DNA from: a virus
Virus record (IMG/VR): IMGVR_UViG_3300042319_001462
Coordinates: 1-64,000 of that record
Direction: 5' to 3' (one strand)
Length of the DNA: 64,000 bases
The notes beneath the pieces were generated by a model, which worked only from the letters and a program-made list of their open reading frames with translations, did no database searches and had not been told where the DNA came from. The position numbers and the translations under genes were made by a program. Shown piece by piece: positions 28,130-36,973 of this stretch. Numbering within the stretch: the first letter of the stretch is position 1; each line of letters begins with the position of its first letter.

Positions 28130-29607
28130 ACTTTCACTCCGTATTGTTGTTCAAATCTATCTGCATCTGCTCGATTGTTGACCATGGGCTCACCACGTAT
28201 GTTAAGGCTGGTGTTGAGCAACATGGGGCAGTCGGTCATGACGTACCACTTTTCGAGCAGTTCTCTAATTCCACTTCCATCTCGCGGCACTGTCTGTACA
28301 CGACTAGTACCGTCAGCGTGAACGATAGCAGGAAATAAGTCAGGAACCCTGCAACGAGCGACTGACTGCATATACCTACTGTTGCCGAAACCCCCAGGCA
28401 TATCAAAGTAAGTATCAGCCAATTCTTCCAAAATAACGGGCGCAAAAGGTCTGAATTGTTGTCGTCGTTTGATGTCATTTACTTTCTCCTTGATTTCTTG
28501 ACCTCTGGGGTCAGCCAGTAAACTGCGATTTCCTAGGGCTCTGGGACCAAACTCAGCCCGGCCCGAGGCAACTCCTACAATTTTGTCAGCCAGTAGCCGA
28601 TCCAGGATACTGTTAACGGGATAGGGACCAGGAATATCATGACCCAAAAAAGCATTTTGCCAGTTGATTTTGCGCCCAAGAGTCAGTGCGGCAGCGCCAA
28701 GACTGCTGCCAGCATCACCCGGGCAAGGCATAATCCATATATTATCAAAGTAACGCCCTATTCGTGCATTGGCTGCACAATTAAGTGCAACCCCGCCCAT
28801 GTAAACCAGATTGTTGCTCCAGTTGAATTGTCTTGCACGTAACATCACATTTAGAATCAACTGCTCTGCCAGTTCCTGAGCACCAGCAGCCAAGTCCATG
28901 TCATTTGATTTTTCAAGATAAGATTTGTCTATTCCTGTGTGCAGATTTTGTGTAAACTTGATATTCCATTCGTCGGCAACAAAATCATATTTAAACTTGT
29001 TGGACATTTTGCGGTCGCCATATGCAGCCATGCCCATTAGTATATACTCTTCGTCTAGTACACGTAGGCCAACGCGGCCAGTCGCTGCTGAATAAAAGAG
29101 TCCGATGCTATGCGGATAACACTGGCTCCACATCTTGCGATAATGCGCTTTACCAAATTTATCATATTCTGCCGCCCATATTGTTATTGTGTCAAATTCC
29201 CCAATGGCATCAATTACCACCACAGTAGCACGATCAAACGGGCTGGTTTGGAATCCACCGGCTGCATGACTGAGATGATGGCTGTGCGTGCTGATGCGTG
29301 CTGGCAACGTGACCAGGCCGCCTAATTGATCATTGATGATGCGTCTAGCTGTTAACTTGTTCCATTCTATGCCCTGTCCCGAGTACAATTGTCGCAACTG
29401 TTTCAACCATGGTCGTTCATAGTAGGCAATCTGATTGATTGTGTTGCCATAATCCACGGCATCTTGAATCAATTCAAGACATAGGTTTTCGTCATTTTTT
29501 TTCTTGCTGTAGCGTTCACTATGTCCAGCAAACAAGATATCACCCTGGGGAGATATCACTGTGGCTGCCGCATCATGAAATCCAGCTGCGATTCCCAGTA
29601 TATTCAT
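28120..29607 (-). CDS. NodU/CmcH-type carbamoyltransferase
   Basis: A 495-residue carbamoyltransferase. The N terminal domain has MNILGIAAGFHDAAATV and the GHSERYSKKK block with HLSHAAGGF near 110-118 (metal and carbamoyl-AMP site, Kae1-like), and the C-terminal YrdC-like part has EFGPRALGNRSLLADPR near 352-368. These enzymes transfer carbamoyl from carbamoyl phosphate, via carbamoyl-AMP, to a hydroxyl on a sugar or antibiotic. In this island it probably decorates the same product as the glycosyltransferases. Its ATG overlaps the stop of the 33-residue gene. Confidence 0.93.
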   Translation of the reverse strand: MNILGIAAGFHDAAATVISPQGDILFAGHSERYSKKKNDENLCLELIQDAVDYGNTINQIAYYERPWLKQLRQLYSGQGIEWNKLTARRIINDQLGGLVTLPARISTHSHHLSHAAGGFQTSPFDRATVVVIDAIGEFDTITIWAAEYDKFGKAHYRKMWSQCYPHSIGLFYSAATGRVGLRVLDEEYILMGMAAYGDRKMSNKFKYDFVADEWNIKFTQNLHTGIDKSYLEKSNDMDLAAGAQELAEQLILNVMLRARQFNWSNNLVYMGGVALNCAANARIGRYFDNIWIMPCPGDAGSSLGAAALTLGRKINWQNAFLGHDIPGPYPVNSILDRLLADKIVGVASGRAEFGPRALGNRSLLADPRGQEIKEKVNDIKRRQQFRPFAPVILEELADTYFDMPGGFGNSRYMQSVARCRVPDLFPAIVHADGTSRVQTVPRDGSGIRELLEKWYVMTDCPMLLNTSLNIRGEPMVNNRADADRFEQQYGVKVCS

Positions 29608-29705
29608 TTGTAGATAAATGGGTCTCGTTTGCGTAACTCTTTGAGCTTTCGGCGGTAGTGAATTTCCAATTTGATTCGATTGATTATGTTCTTAATCCAG
29701 TTCAT
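29604..29705 (-). CDS. Small basic phage peptide (33 aa)
   Basis: A 33-residue basic helix: MNWIKNIINRIKLEIHYRRK then LKELRKRDPFIYK. The KxLKELRKRDPFIYK end is common in tiny phage and bacterial genes of unknown role. AAGGA lies 7 nt before the ATG. It overlaps both neighbours by a few bases, which supports real translation. Confidence 0.7.
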   Translation of the reverse strand: MNWIKNIINRIKLEIHYRRKLKELRKRDPFIYK

Positions 29706-30780
29706 GTGTGCGTCCTTGTTCAATAATGGCCACTTGTGATGCCGTAAAATTGCTGTCACTCCAGTGATAATCGTATGTTGCCACAGCATCGCTGGTACGA
29801 ATACTGTATACATCCAAATATTTATAGAGTTGTTGCCACACAGACAAATAGTCCTGGGTTCCAAAACTACTGTGCAAATCAATCTGCGCCACTTGTGGAT
29901 GTCCAATGGTCAGAGCTGGATCTTCCGGATCAAATCCATTATCTCGTAGCCATGATCTAAATTCTGCCAACTTGCGCACTTGCCAATCACGTCCAGCAGG
30001 GTTCACACCCCATTCAATATCAAAATCTCCAGCAGCTTCAGTCTGACTGCGCAGGGTGCTGGTTGTTAATTCGTCCACACTGCGACCTTCATCATTAAAC
30101 ACTTCCCAATGATGTTTGCCCACTGCTTTGTTGACCCCAACAAACACCCCGCCCTGAGCACGATTAATGGTATCAACCCCAAACAACTCATAGTCGTGTT
30201 GATCTAGCACAAACCTCGGTGCATGCAGCCAGCACATGAGTTGACTGGGACGTTGCCATTCTGGCGCTGTGTGTAGTTTTCTATTGCTGAGTACCCAGGA
30301 TTCAAATTCATGACACAGCAAATTCAGCTGTCGTATGTGCCAGCGAGTGGTGCCGTTGGCCGCAGTGTACAACTGGCTCATTTGGCCACTGACCCCTTGA
30401 AGGTCTTCAAAGTATCTGTGCAACATGTTCATGCGTTGCTGGTTGACCATACCCCCAGGGGTGTGTTCGTCAAATGGTCCGGGAATCAAACAGTCACTAA
30501 GTGAAAAGTGATCATGTATTGTGTATCCCAGATCAGCTGAATTTATTGCCTGGATGCTGGTGTTTATTTGGTCTAGTATGTACGCACCGTTGCGCTGGCT
30601 TTGTGCAAATCCCAGAAAACAGTAATTCTTTTCTAGATGATAGTTGTTCTTTAGCAATTGATTCAGTGCGCCAAGCCATTTGCGTGACAATGATGAATCC
30701 ATTACGTCAATGTGTAATGGTAATAAATTGCCTGTGCGTATATCACGCAGGGTCATTTGAATTTTATCAAGCAATTTCAT
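29692..30780 (-). CDS. Unknown phage protein, paralogue of the gene at 177-1064
   Basis: A 362-residue protein of unknown function, related to the protein at 177-1064 across most of its length. Conserved points are SRKWLGALNQLL, the ILDQINTSIQAINS helix, GVFVGVNKAVGKHHWEVF, FDIEWGVNP and FRSWLRDNGFDPEDP. Many Asp, His and Trp residues suggest an enzyme or a binding protein. It overlaps the radical SAM gene upstream by 14 nt and so belongs to the cluster operon. It could be a partner or substrate-binding component. Confidence 0.75.
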   Translation of the reverse strand: MKLLDKIQMTLRDIRTGNLLPLHIDVMDSSLSRKWLGALNQLLKNNYHLEKNYCFLGFAQSQRNGAYILDQINTSIQAINSADLGYTIHDHFSLSDCLIPGPFDEHTPGGMVNQQRMNMLHRYFEDLQGVSGQMSQLYTAANGTTRWHIRQLNLLCHEFESWVLSNRKLHTAPEWQRPSQLMCWLHAPRFVLDQHDYELFGVDTINRAQGGVFVGVNKAVGKHHWEVFNDEGRSVDELTTSTLRSQTEAAGDFDIEWGVNPAGRDWQVRKLAEFRSWLRDNGFDPEDPALTIGHPQVAQIDLHSSFGTQDYLSVWQQLYKYLDVYSIRTSDAVATYDYHWSDSNFTASQVAIIEQGRTHELD

Positions 30781-32059
30781 CCCACCATTTCTTTATCTTG
30801 GGTCTTGCACTCAGTATGTCTGACATTGATGTCTTTGCTGTGCGAATGTTTTCTAATTGTAACACACGAGCTTTGCCTTTTGCAAGCTCTTTCTGATAGG
30901 TATCCGGCCATTGTTCTTCAAACGTTGGGCGTGTTTTTAACTGTGCCAGCACATCGCGCATGGCGGGCTCTGTACAGTTTGGAATCAATTCATCAATCCA
31001 GTCTTCCAATAGCGATCTTGGCAATGCCAGTGGACTCATGATAATATCTGGTCCAAAGCTGAATATGACCTTGGCCAACAAGTCCACATTGTATTCCTGT
31101 GCCAACTGCTGTATGTTCTCAACTTCAAACATGCCCGGCAGCGTGAGTGTGAAATCTAATCGCATTTGTCTGCGGTGACGTTGGTGTGATAATCCTGCTT
31201 CAAAGTTGTGTCTAAACTGCTGGTAGTCAAGCCCTGTTCTAATGTATTCACCGATTGCTCCAGTGCCGTCAAGGCTCGCGCAAATTTGCCAATCTCGTAC
31301 ATGATCCAAAATATCACTGTAAAGATTACACCCCCTATAATTAACACGGCTAAGATTGGTATTGTATCTAGCATATACTTGCCCTCCATCCCCTAATTCA
31401 ATTATGCGTTGCATATAACGCCAGTGCTGTTCGTACATGAGTGGTTCGCCGCCCACCCAGTATATTTCCTCCACACTGTGCTGTTCTACTGCTGTGGAGA
31501 ATTCTGCTTCGATTTGCTGGTCTTGAAATTGAGATATTTGTTCACGTATTTCCGGCAATTGCCAATTGTTTTTAGAGTTGGTCCAGTCAACCATGTTGTG
31601 TGTTTTTTGCTCGGCTTCCCAACTGCTGGATAACATGTCACCACACATTCTACACTTGAAATTGCACAAGTTCGAAAATCTATAGTCCCACGACACTGGC
31701 CGCATGGTTGTAGATCCTGATTGGTCTGTTGATTCATATACTTGATCTAGTTTGTGTTGGAACAAATGCCAAAAGTAATCTCGGTACACACTGGTATTCA
31801 GCAGTTTGTCATTGCATACTTCACACTCGGGCAAGGATTCCCCGGCCAGCATGCGTTGGCGCACACTGCGCATGTGGTCACCGTTCCAGTGTTGTTCCAG
31901 TGTTATTGGTATGTATTGCCCAGAACCTGCCGCAGTGTCAATATACTGACGAAAGTTTTGCGCAGGTTCTCTAGACGCACAGCACAGCCGCCGTTCGGTT
32001 TGCGGACTCAGGTATGTGTGAGTCCACGGGGCCAGGCAAAGACTAGATGTTTTTGACAT
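30767..32059 (-). CDS. Twitch/SPASM-type radical SAM protein 1
   Basis: A 430-residue radical SAM enzyme. The N terminal segment APWTHTYLSPQTERRLCCAS and CEVCN form the Cys-rich twitch-like part; the radical SAM motif CNFKCRMC is at Cys132, Cys136 and Cys139, followed by SSSWEAEQ and the YWVGGEPLMYEQHW motif. It is the last of five related genes in one operon read leftwards. Twitch-domain radical SAM proteins bind an auxiliary Fe-S cluster and often act on peptides or carbohydrates. The substrate is unknown. Confidence 0.87.
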   Translation of the reverse strand: MSKTSSLCLAPWTHTYLSPQTERRLCCASREPAQNFRQYIDTAAGSGQYIPITLEQHWNGDHMRSVRQRMLAGESLPECEVCNDKLLNTSVYRDYFWHLFQHKLDQVYESTDQSGSTTMRPVSWDYRFSNLCNFKCRMCGDMLSSSWEAEQKTHNMVDWTNSKNNWQLPEIREQISQFQDQQIEAEFSTAVEQHSVEEIYWVGGEPLMYEQHWRYMQRIIELGDGGQVYARYNTNLSRVNYRGCNLYSDILDHVRDWQICASLDGTGAIGEYIRTGLDYQQFRHNFEAGLSHQRHRRQMRLDFTLTLPGMFEVENIQQLAQEYNVDLLAKVIFSFGPDIIMSPLALPRSLLEDWIDELIPNCTEPAMRDVLAQLKTRPTFEEQWPDTYQKELAKGKARVLQLENIRTAKTSMSDILSARPKIKKWWDEIA

Positions 32060-33251
32060 AATTCAGCAATTGCGACAATTTGGGTATGGCCCATTTTAAA
32101 TCAGTGTCACGACGTTGATCCAATTGGCGTATTTCTGCGCAGATTCTCTCACCCGAAGTGCTGGTTCCTTGATTCATAAAATCAATGATTCCATCAAAGT
32201 CAGCACGATATTCTGTACTGGCTTGTTGTAGGTACTGTGTGATTTCTAGCTTGGCATGTGCAGGCAAAGCAGCCACACTAAAATACCAAGCATCATGCAT
32301 GATATTCCAGTACACAAAGTCAAAGTCCTGTAGGCTGATCCACAATGCAGTGTCTTCAAGATAGCACACATTAAAGATATTCACAGTACTACAGCATTGC
32401 AACTGTAGGTTGGGCATTTGAGTCCTTAACGCCCGAAAACGATCAAGATTATCTACTACCTTGGGCCAACTGGCGTTGGTGCGTTGATATTCAAATCTTG
32501 ACCCTACATCGTCGATGCTGATGGCAATTTCCACAGTTTTAAAATGTTTCCAAATTGACGGTGCTTGATCTGGGAATTGTGTTCCATTTGTGTTGTAATG
32601 TATTTCCACGTTGCCAGCAATGCCACGATCCACCATGCCTTGCAACATGTCAAAATGTTCCTGAATCATAAATGGCTCGCCACCGGTGAATTCAATATAT
32701 TTGATCTGACTCAATATTGAATCAATTTCCTGCCAAAAATTCTTGTTGTCCCTAGGCCAAGCCCCGGCACGTAGCATCTGATAATGAAATGACTGCTTTT
32801 GTTCCTCACGTGGCAAAAAGCTCAGTTCTTCTGTGGCAAATTGACTGCTACTCCACGATCCACATATACGGCATTTTAAATTGCAAATGTTGCCTAGTTT
32901 TAAATCCAAGAACATCAGGGGCTTGGCATGTGCTGTCCAGTCTGTATCAATGCCCATGTGTTTGAGTCTGTCCAGGGTGTGCATGCGTTTGCTGGTGCGG
33001 CCAGCATCTTCCTCGTTCCAGCACTTGCGGCATGTTTTGGGCTGTTGCCCCTGAAGGAATTGTTCACGCAGAGATTGCATTGATTTGGAATTTTGCACAG
33101 AGGCAAAGTCAGCAGTTAACAATGAGAACTTTTGACCAGCATCATCCACCAGCTCATCATCAGCTAGACAGCAAGGACGCACAGTTCCTATGGGACTGGC
33201 TTCCAGACTGACCCAGGGCAATACACAAAACTTCTCATGAGGCAGGTTCAT
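32043..33251 (-). CDS. Twitch/SPASM-type radical SAM protein 2
   Basis: A 402-residue relative of the other four. FCVLPWVSLEASPIGTVRPCC (8-28) and CRKCWNEEDAG (74-84) give the auxiliary Cys set; the core CNLKCRIC is Cys123, Cys127 and Cys130; IEFTGGEPFMIQEHF follows. The C terminus has RDTDLKWAIPKLSQLL, a version of the R-P-E-L-W end shared by this group. It overlaps genes on both sides. Confidence 0.87.
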   Translation of the reverse strand: MNLPHEKFCVLPWVSLEASPIGTVRPCCLADDELVDDAGQKFSLLTADFASVQNSKSMQSLREQFLQGQQPKTCRKCWNEEDAGRTSKRMHTLDRLKHMGIDTDWTAHAKPLMFLDLKLGNICNLKCRICGSWSSSQFATEELSFLPREEQKQSFHYQMLRAGAWPRDNKNFWQEIDSILSQIKYIEFTGGEPFMIQEHFDMLQGMVDRGIAGNVEIHYNTNGTQFPDQAPSIWKHFKTVEIAISIDDVGSRFEYQRTNASWPKVVDNLDRFRALRTQMPNLQLQCCSTVNIFNVCYLEDTALWISLQDFDFVYWNIMHDAWYFSVAALPAHAKLEITQYLQQASTEYRADFDGIIDFMNQGTSTSGERICAEIRQLDQRRDTDLKWAIPKLSQLLNYVKNI

Positions 33252-34507
33252 TTTAGGGCCTTTAATTCTGGGATCACATCTAGAATGTTTTCTTTTCTAA
33301 TGGTATCTAGCTCATGTGTTTTGCGCCAGAATGTATCAATTAAATGAGTATTATCTGTTGCGTTCATAAACGTAATAGCTGACTCAAATCCTTGGGTGGC
33401 ACGACCCAGGCGATCCTGGGGACGAAGCCATTCTAGATGCTGTGTCCACTTTGCGTGTAACTGTGCTTTGTATTTCAACGGAGCAATATCAATCCTGTAG
33501 TGCTGTGGATCTTGTAGTATGTTTACATTGAGATCTTGTGCGCGAATCAATCCTTGGTCTACCCAAGCACGATGAAACTCTGACAGATGCATTGCATTCA
33601 TGATGCTTAGTGTAGGCGAGATGTAAAAATCCACGTCGGGACATGTGGCCAACATATCTATACGGTTCTGGCGCACCACACCCCAGTCTGTGCCTTTACG
33701 TATGTATTCACCGCGTGAGCCCATGTCGTCCAGGCTGGCACCCACTGCAACTGATTTAAATTGCTTCCAGTATTCAAATACACTGCGACCTTTAAGGTCT
33801 GTATGTGTGAAGTTTGTGTTGTATATCAGTCTGACATCTGTGCGCCCACGTCGAACCAGTTCTTCCAGGATATTGTAGTGTTCTTCCATTAATAATGGTT
33901 CACCCCCGGCAAAGTATATTTGTTCCACATAGTCTAAATGGGGAATCAATTGAGTCCACATGTCTGTTTCTGTGCGGCCTGCGTAGTTTAATACTTTGTT
34001 TTGTGCTTTCCAATCTCCGCCAGCTAACTTGGCTTGATCTTGATACCAGCTTGAACTAAAGATATGGCCACAGCTACGGCAACTTAGGTTACACAAGTTG
34101 CTGAAACGAATGTCCCAGTAAGTCATTTCAAACGGGTTGTCTTCCAACTTCTTGATCTGATGCCCGTGATGTTTATTGGCGCTCTTACGGCCACTAAAGA
34201 ACCCCGATTCTTCTTGCTCGTAGCAACGTGTGCAGGCAGCATTGGGCGTTTCGCTTAACATATCTGCACGTAGCTTTTGCATGGGTTTGCCGCGCCAGAT
34301 TTCCTCAAGTGTGTTGGTTCTACAGTTGCCTACCACACCCGGCTTCATTTCAGCATGACAGCAAGGATATGCTTCGCCTGTGGGGTATGCGTGTAAGTGT
34401 ATCCAAGGATAGATACAAAACGTTTTTGAATCTTTTAATAAAAATTCCTCACGCTCGGTCAGCTCTGTGGCATGTACTAGATCTGTTGAGTTGTAATTGT
34501 ATGTCAT
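33248..34507 (-). CDS. Twitch/SPASM-type radical SAM protein 3
   Basis: A 419-residue relative. FCIYPWIHLHAYPTGEAYPCC (30-50), CTRCYEQEESG (92-102) and core CNLSCRSC at Cys139, Cys143 and Cys146, then SSSWYQDQ and IYFAGGEPLLMEEH. The end IRKENILDVIPELKAL matches the group. It overlaps both neighbours at ATGA-type junctions. Confidence 0.87.
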   Translation of the reverse strand: MTYNYNSTDLVHATELTEREEFLLKDSKTFCIYPWIHLHAYPTGEAYPCCHAEMKPGVVGNCRTNTLEEIWRGKPMQKLRADMLSETPNAACTRCYEQEESGFFSGRKSANKHHGHQIKKLEDNPFEMTYWDIRFSNLCNLSCRSCGHIFSSSWYQDQAKLAGGDWKAQNKVLNYAGRTETDMWTQLIPHLDYVEQIYFAGGEPLLMEEHYNILEELVRRGRTDVRLIYNTNFTHTDLKGRSVFEYWKQFKSVAVGASLDDMGSRGEYIRKGTDWGVVRQNRIDMLATCPDVDFYISPTLSIMNAMHLSEFHRAWVDQGLIRAQDLNVNILQDPQHYRIDIAPLKYKAQLHAKWTQHLEWLRPQDRLGRATQGFESAITFMNATDNTHLIDTFWRKTHELDTIRKENILDVIPELKALK

Positions 34508-35838
34508 TATAGTGAATTATACCACTCGGTCAGTTCCGGAAATGCATCCGCAAAGTTTTTACCCCTGCGGTTGTCGTACTGTGTGTAGAACTGTTTGAAG
34601 TCTTGCTGTAGCACTGATTGTTCAGCGGCTCCGGCATGTGGTGTTTTGACCACATCTAAATAGTCTACTAGGCGTTGTAATTGATTCCACTCAAATTCCT
34701 GGAACAAGCTTGATCCTTTATTATCAACCATGACCTGGACCAATCGCTGTTGAAGTTCTTGGCGTAAATGATCGGGTAACACTAACGGGCTTTGGAAACT
34801 AGGGAAACGTAGAATATTCAAGCTGACATTAATGGAATCATTTCCGTATTCGCGCTTCCAATTCAGCACACACTCTAAAAATGAATCCAGTGTAGTCAAG
34901 CACAGTGCATTAATGGTACACATAACGTGTAGGCCACGGAACTTGCCCGAGCTTAACAAACGTTCTACATTGTTTGCCCAGTCGTCAAATACCAGGCCAT
35001 CACGAATGTATTCTGCTTGTAAACTCATTGCTTCGTTTGAAGTGTATAGGTCTACTTCCACACCATCAATAGCAGTTAACAGGCGATCAACATCAACATC
35101 GGTGCCTAGGTTACTGTTAATGGCCAAGCGTGTGGTACTCTTGCCTTTGTTGGTTTTAAACCACTCAATTAGTCGCCATGTTTCGGCACTCATCAAGGGT
35201 TCACCACCGGTGATCCTTAGCTCTTGTAGTGTTCTGTGGAGGTCTGACTCCCACCATTGGTGGAACGCTTCCACATAAGGATTAACCTCACCGAATTTAT
35301 ACAATTGGCTGCTATCATGAGTATGAGTAAAGTGATTGCGCCCGTCTGATACAAGTCCTGTGTATGCCCCGTTTCGTTTAATGTCGTTAACCCATGTAGT
35401 GCTGAAAGCAGGATTACAGTAACTACAAGCAAACTGGCAAGTGCGATCAAAAGCAATTTCCAATGTTTTGAGATTAAAGTCTTCACGGGCTGGAGTTGCG
35501 TAAGCATGTTTCAAATCCTTTATTTCGTAAATTTTACTTTTGTACACACGGTCGCTGATGTTGTCACGACCAATGTCCTCTACCTTCCAGCAATATTCAC
35601 AGCCGCTGGGACGTTCTCCCCGTTGCATTTGCTCACGTTCCATTTTCTTTTTGGTAGTGTTGTGCAGTGCGCTGGGGTTTAACTTGATCTCTTCAACGTC
35701 AATTGCATGCGGCAGTGGGTGATGACAACTGGTAGTTTGCCCACTTCCTAGCCATATAGTGGCGTTGTACCATTTGGCAGCACAAAAACTGTTAGACAGT
35801 TTGTCCAGTACTGTGTGTTTAAAATCTAAATCAGTCAT
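34507..35838 (-). CDS. Twitch/SPASM-type radical SAM protein 4
   Basis: A 443-residue relative, closest to the C-terminal part of the 638-residue protein: FCAAKWYNATIWLGSGQTTSCHHPLPHAI against MCLAKWKQVSLHLATGLNNSCYHPPLHEI. CEYCWKVED is at 80-88, the core CQFACSYC at Cys134, Cys138 and Cys141, and LRITGGEPLMSAETW follows. The ATG at 35838 overlaps the upstream stop (TAATGA); the frame runs 21 codons further upstream inside the previous gene. Confidence 0.87.
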   Translation of the reverse strand: MTDLDFKHTVLDKLSNSFCAAKWYNATIWLGSGQTTSCHHPLPHAIDVEEIKLNPSALHNTTKKKMEREQMQRGERPSGCEYCWKVEDIGRDNISDRVYKSKIYEIKDLKHAYATPAREDFNLKTLEIAFDRTCQFACSYCNPAFSTTWVNDIKRNGAYTGLVSDGRNHFTHTHDSSQLYKFGEVNPYVEAFHQWWESDLHRTLQELRITGGEPLMSAETWRLIEWFKTNKGKSTTRLAINSNLGTDVDVDRLLTAIDGVEVDLYTSNEAMSLQAEYIRDGLVFDDWANNVERLLSSGKFRGLHVMCTINALCLTTLDSFLECVLNWKREYGNDSINVSLNILRFPSFQSPLVLPDHLRQELQQRLVQVMVDNKGSSLFQEFEWNQLQRLVDYLDVVKTPHAGAAEQSVLQQDFKQFYTQYDNRRGKNFADAFPELTEWYNSL

Positions 35839-36973
35839 TAAATTTGTTTTCTTTAAGAAATTGACGAAAACGCTCGGGGAATTCATCACGCACAGTGTCA
35901 CGCAGTTCTAACATGTGCTGTTGATTGTATTTACATACGCTGGAGCAGGCCGCAAGGAATTCATCTAGATTCTGAGCACACAAATCTTCAACTACCTGTG
36001 TAATACGTGTGAGTCGATCCTGGCTGTTGTCAATCAAATCAAAACTTTCGTCAATCACATGCCCAAATGTCTTGAAGCCTAGGTTACGCATGTCGCGATA
36101 GTATCCGCGATTGGCTGCTGCTATCCAAGGATGTCCCATGGCCACAGGCTTCCATATCTTTTCAGTTCTAAATGAATACGGATATTCAAACACTGTTTCT
36201 GATACTAGACTAAAGTAGGTGTCGATATAGGGATCGGCCTTGAGATATATTTCTCCCCATTCTTGATTAAACAACCCAAATTTGATGTAGCCGTGTCCTA
36301 GGTTGCGATCTACATTGACACTGTATCGATCAACTTCATAATGAGCCGGTAAAAGATGCGGATCTCGATGTGTGAGCATTAGATCTTGACCATTAAATGG
36401 CACAGACAAATTAATTTTGCCACCAAGCCCGCCCTCCAAGCAACTCCATAAACTCTGATCTAGCAGGCCCATGATATTGAGTTTTTCTATTAGAAACTTA
36501 CGATGCCCACGAATACGCCCATTTAGAAACAAAAACTTATAGGGCTTGTTAGTGGTTGAGTACAGCGCCTGTGCTTGTGTAATAGCAGCGATGTTTTCTT
36601 CATAGTCGTGTATCTTGGGCAAGAAACTATCATACAGTAAACAGGGCCAGGTTTCATCCATGTCCCCACCACCAACCAATAACACACGTCCGGATTGTAT
36701 TAGATCCGCGCAGTTGTGCACATGCTCGCAGTGTGCTTTTAATGTCTCGCTGCCTTCGGCTGGATTGCTCAACACAACACTGATTGTGTTGGAGGTCACT
36801 AACTCTCTGATTCGATCTTTATTTAAATTATATTGTGCGCGGCCAATTACATAAATGGCGCCTGGTACTATGTTGTGCTTGTTGAAATTGTAGAAATGAT
36901 CATCCAGCCAGGGCTTTAATTGATCATAAACTTCGCACATTGTATCAAGTATAAGTTTACGATTATCTAGCAT
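35831..36973 (-). CDS. GT-B-like protein 3 (TEKxFKPI family)
   Basis: A 380-residue paralogue of the proteins at 24633 and 25739. RTEKIWKPVAMGHPWIAAA near 267-285, then GFKTFGHVIDESFD, match the shared block; YKFLFLNGRIRGHRKFLIEKL (about 140-160) is the second shared region. It lies between two radical SAM genes, overlapping both, which links this family to the radical SAM chemistry. I use the ATG at 36973; a GTG three codons earlier is possible. Confidence 0.65.
   Translation of the reverse strand: MLDNRKLILDTMCEVYDQLKPWLDDHFYNFNKHNIVPGAIYVIGRAQYNLNKDRIRELVTSNTISVVLSNPAEGSETLKAHCEHVHNCADLIQSGRVLLVGGGDMDETWPCLLYDSFLPKIHDYEENIAAITQAQALYSTTNKPYKFLFLNGRIRGHRKFLIEKLNIMGLLDQSLWSCLEGGLGGKINLSVPFNGQDLMLTHRDPHLLPAHYEVDRYSVNVDRNLGHGYIKFGLFNQEWGEIYLKADPYIDTYFSLVSETVFEYPYSFRTEKIWKPVAMGHPWIAAANRGYYRDMRNLGFKTFGHVIDESFDLIDNSQDRLTRITQVVEDLCAQNLDEFLAACSSVCKYNQQHMLELRDTVRDEFPERFRQFLKENKFND

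Noticed and set aside
28236-28478. 80-codon hydrophobic frame on the - strand
   Set aside because: Shadow of the carbamoyltransferase gene, whose C-terminal motifs lie in the same bases.
31156-31389. 77-codon frame with a membrane segment on the - strand
   Set aside because: It lies in another frame inside radical SAM gene 1, whose frame is well supported by motifs. T-rich second positions readily give hydrophobic shadow frames.
35217-35507. 96-codon frame with two hydrophobic segments on the - strand
   Set aside because: Out of frame within radical SAM gene 4 between conserved motifs; no ribosome site or promoter.
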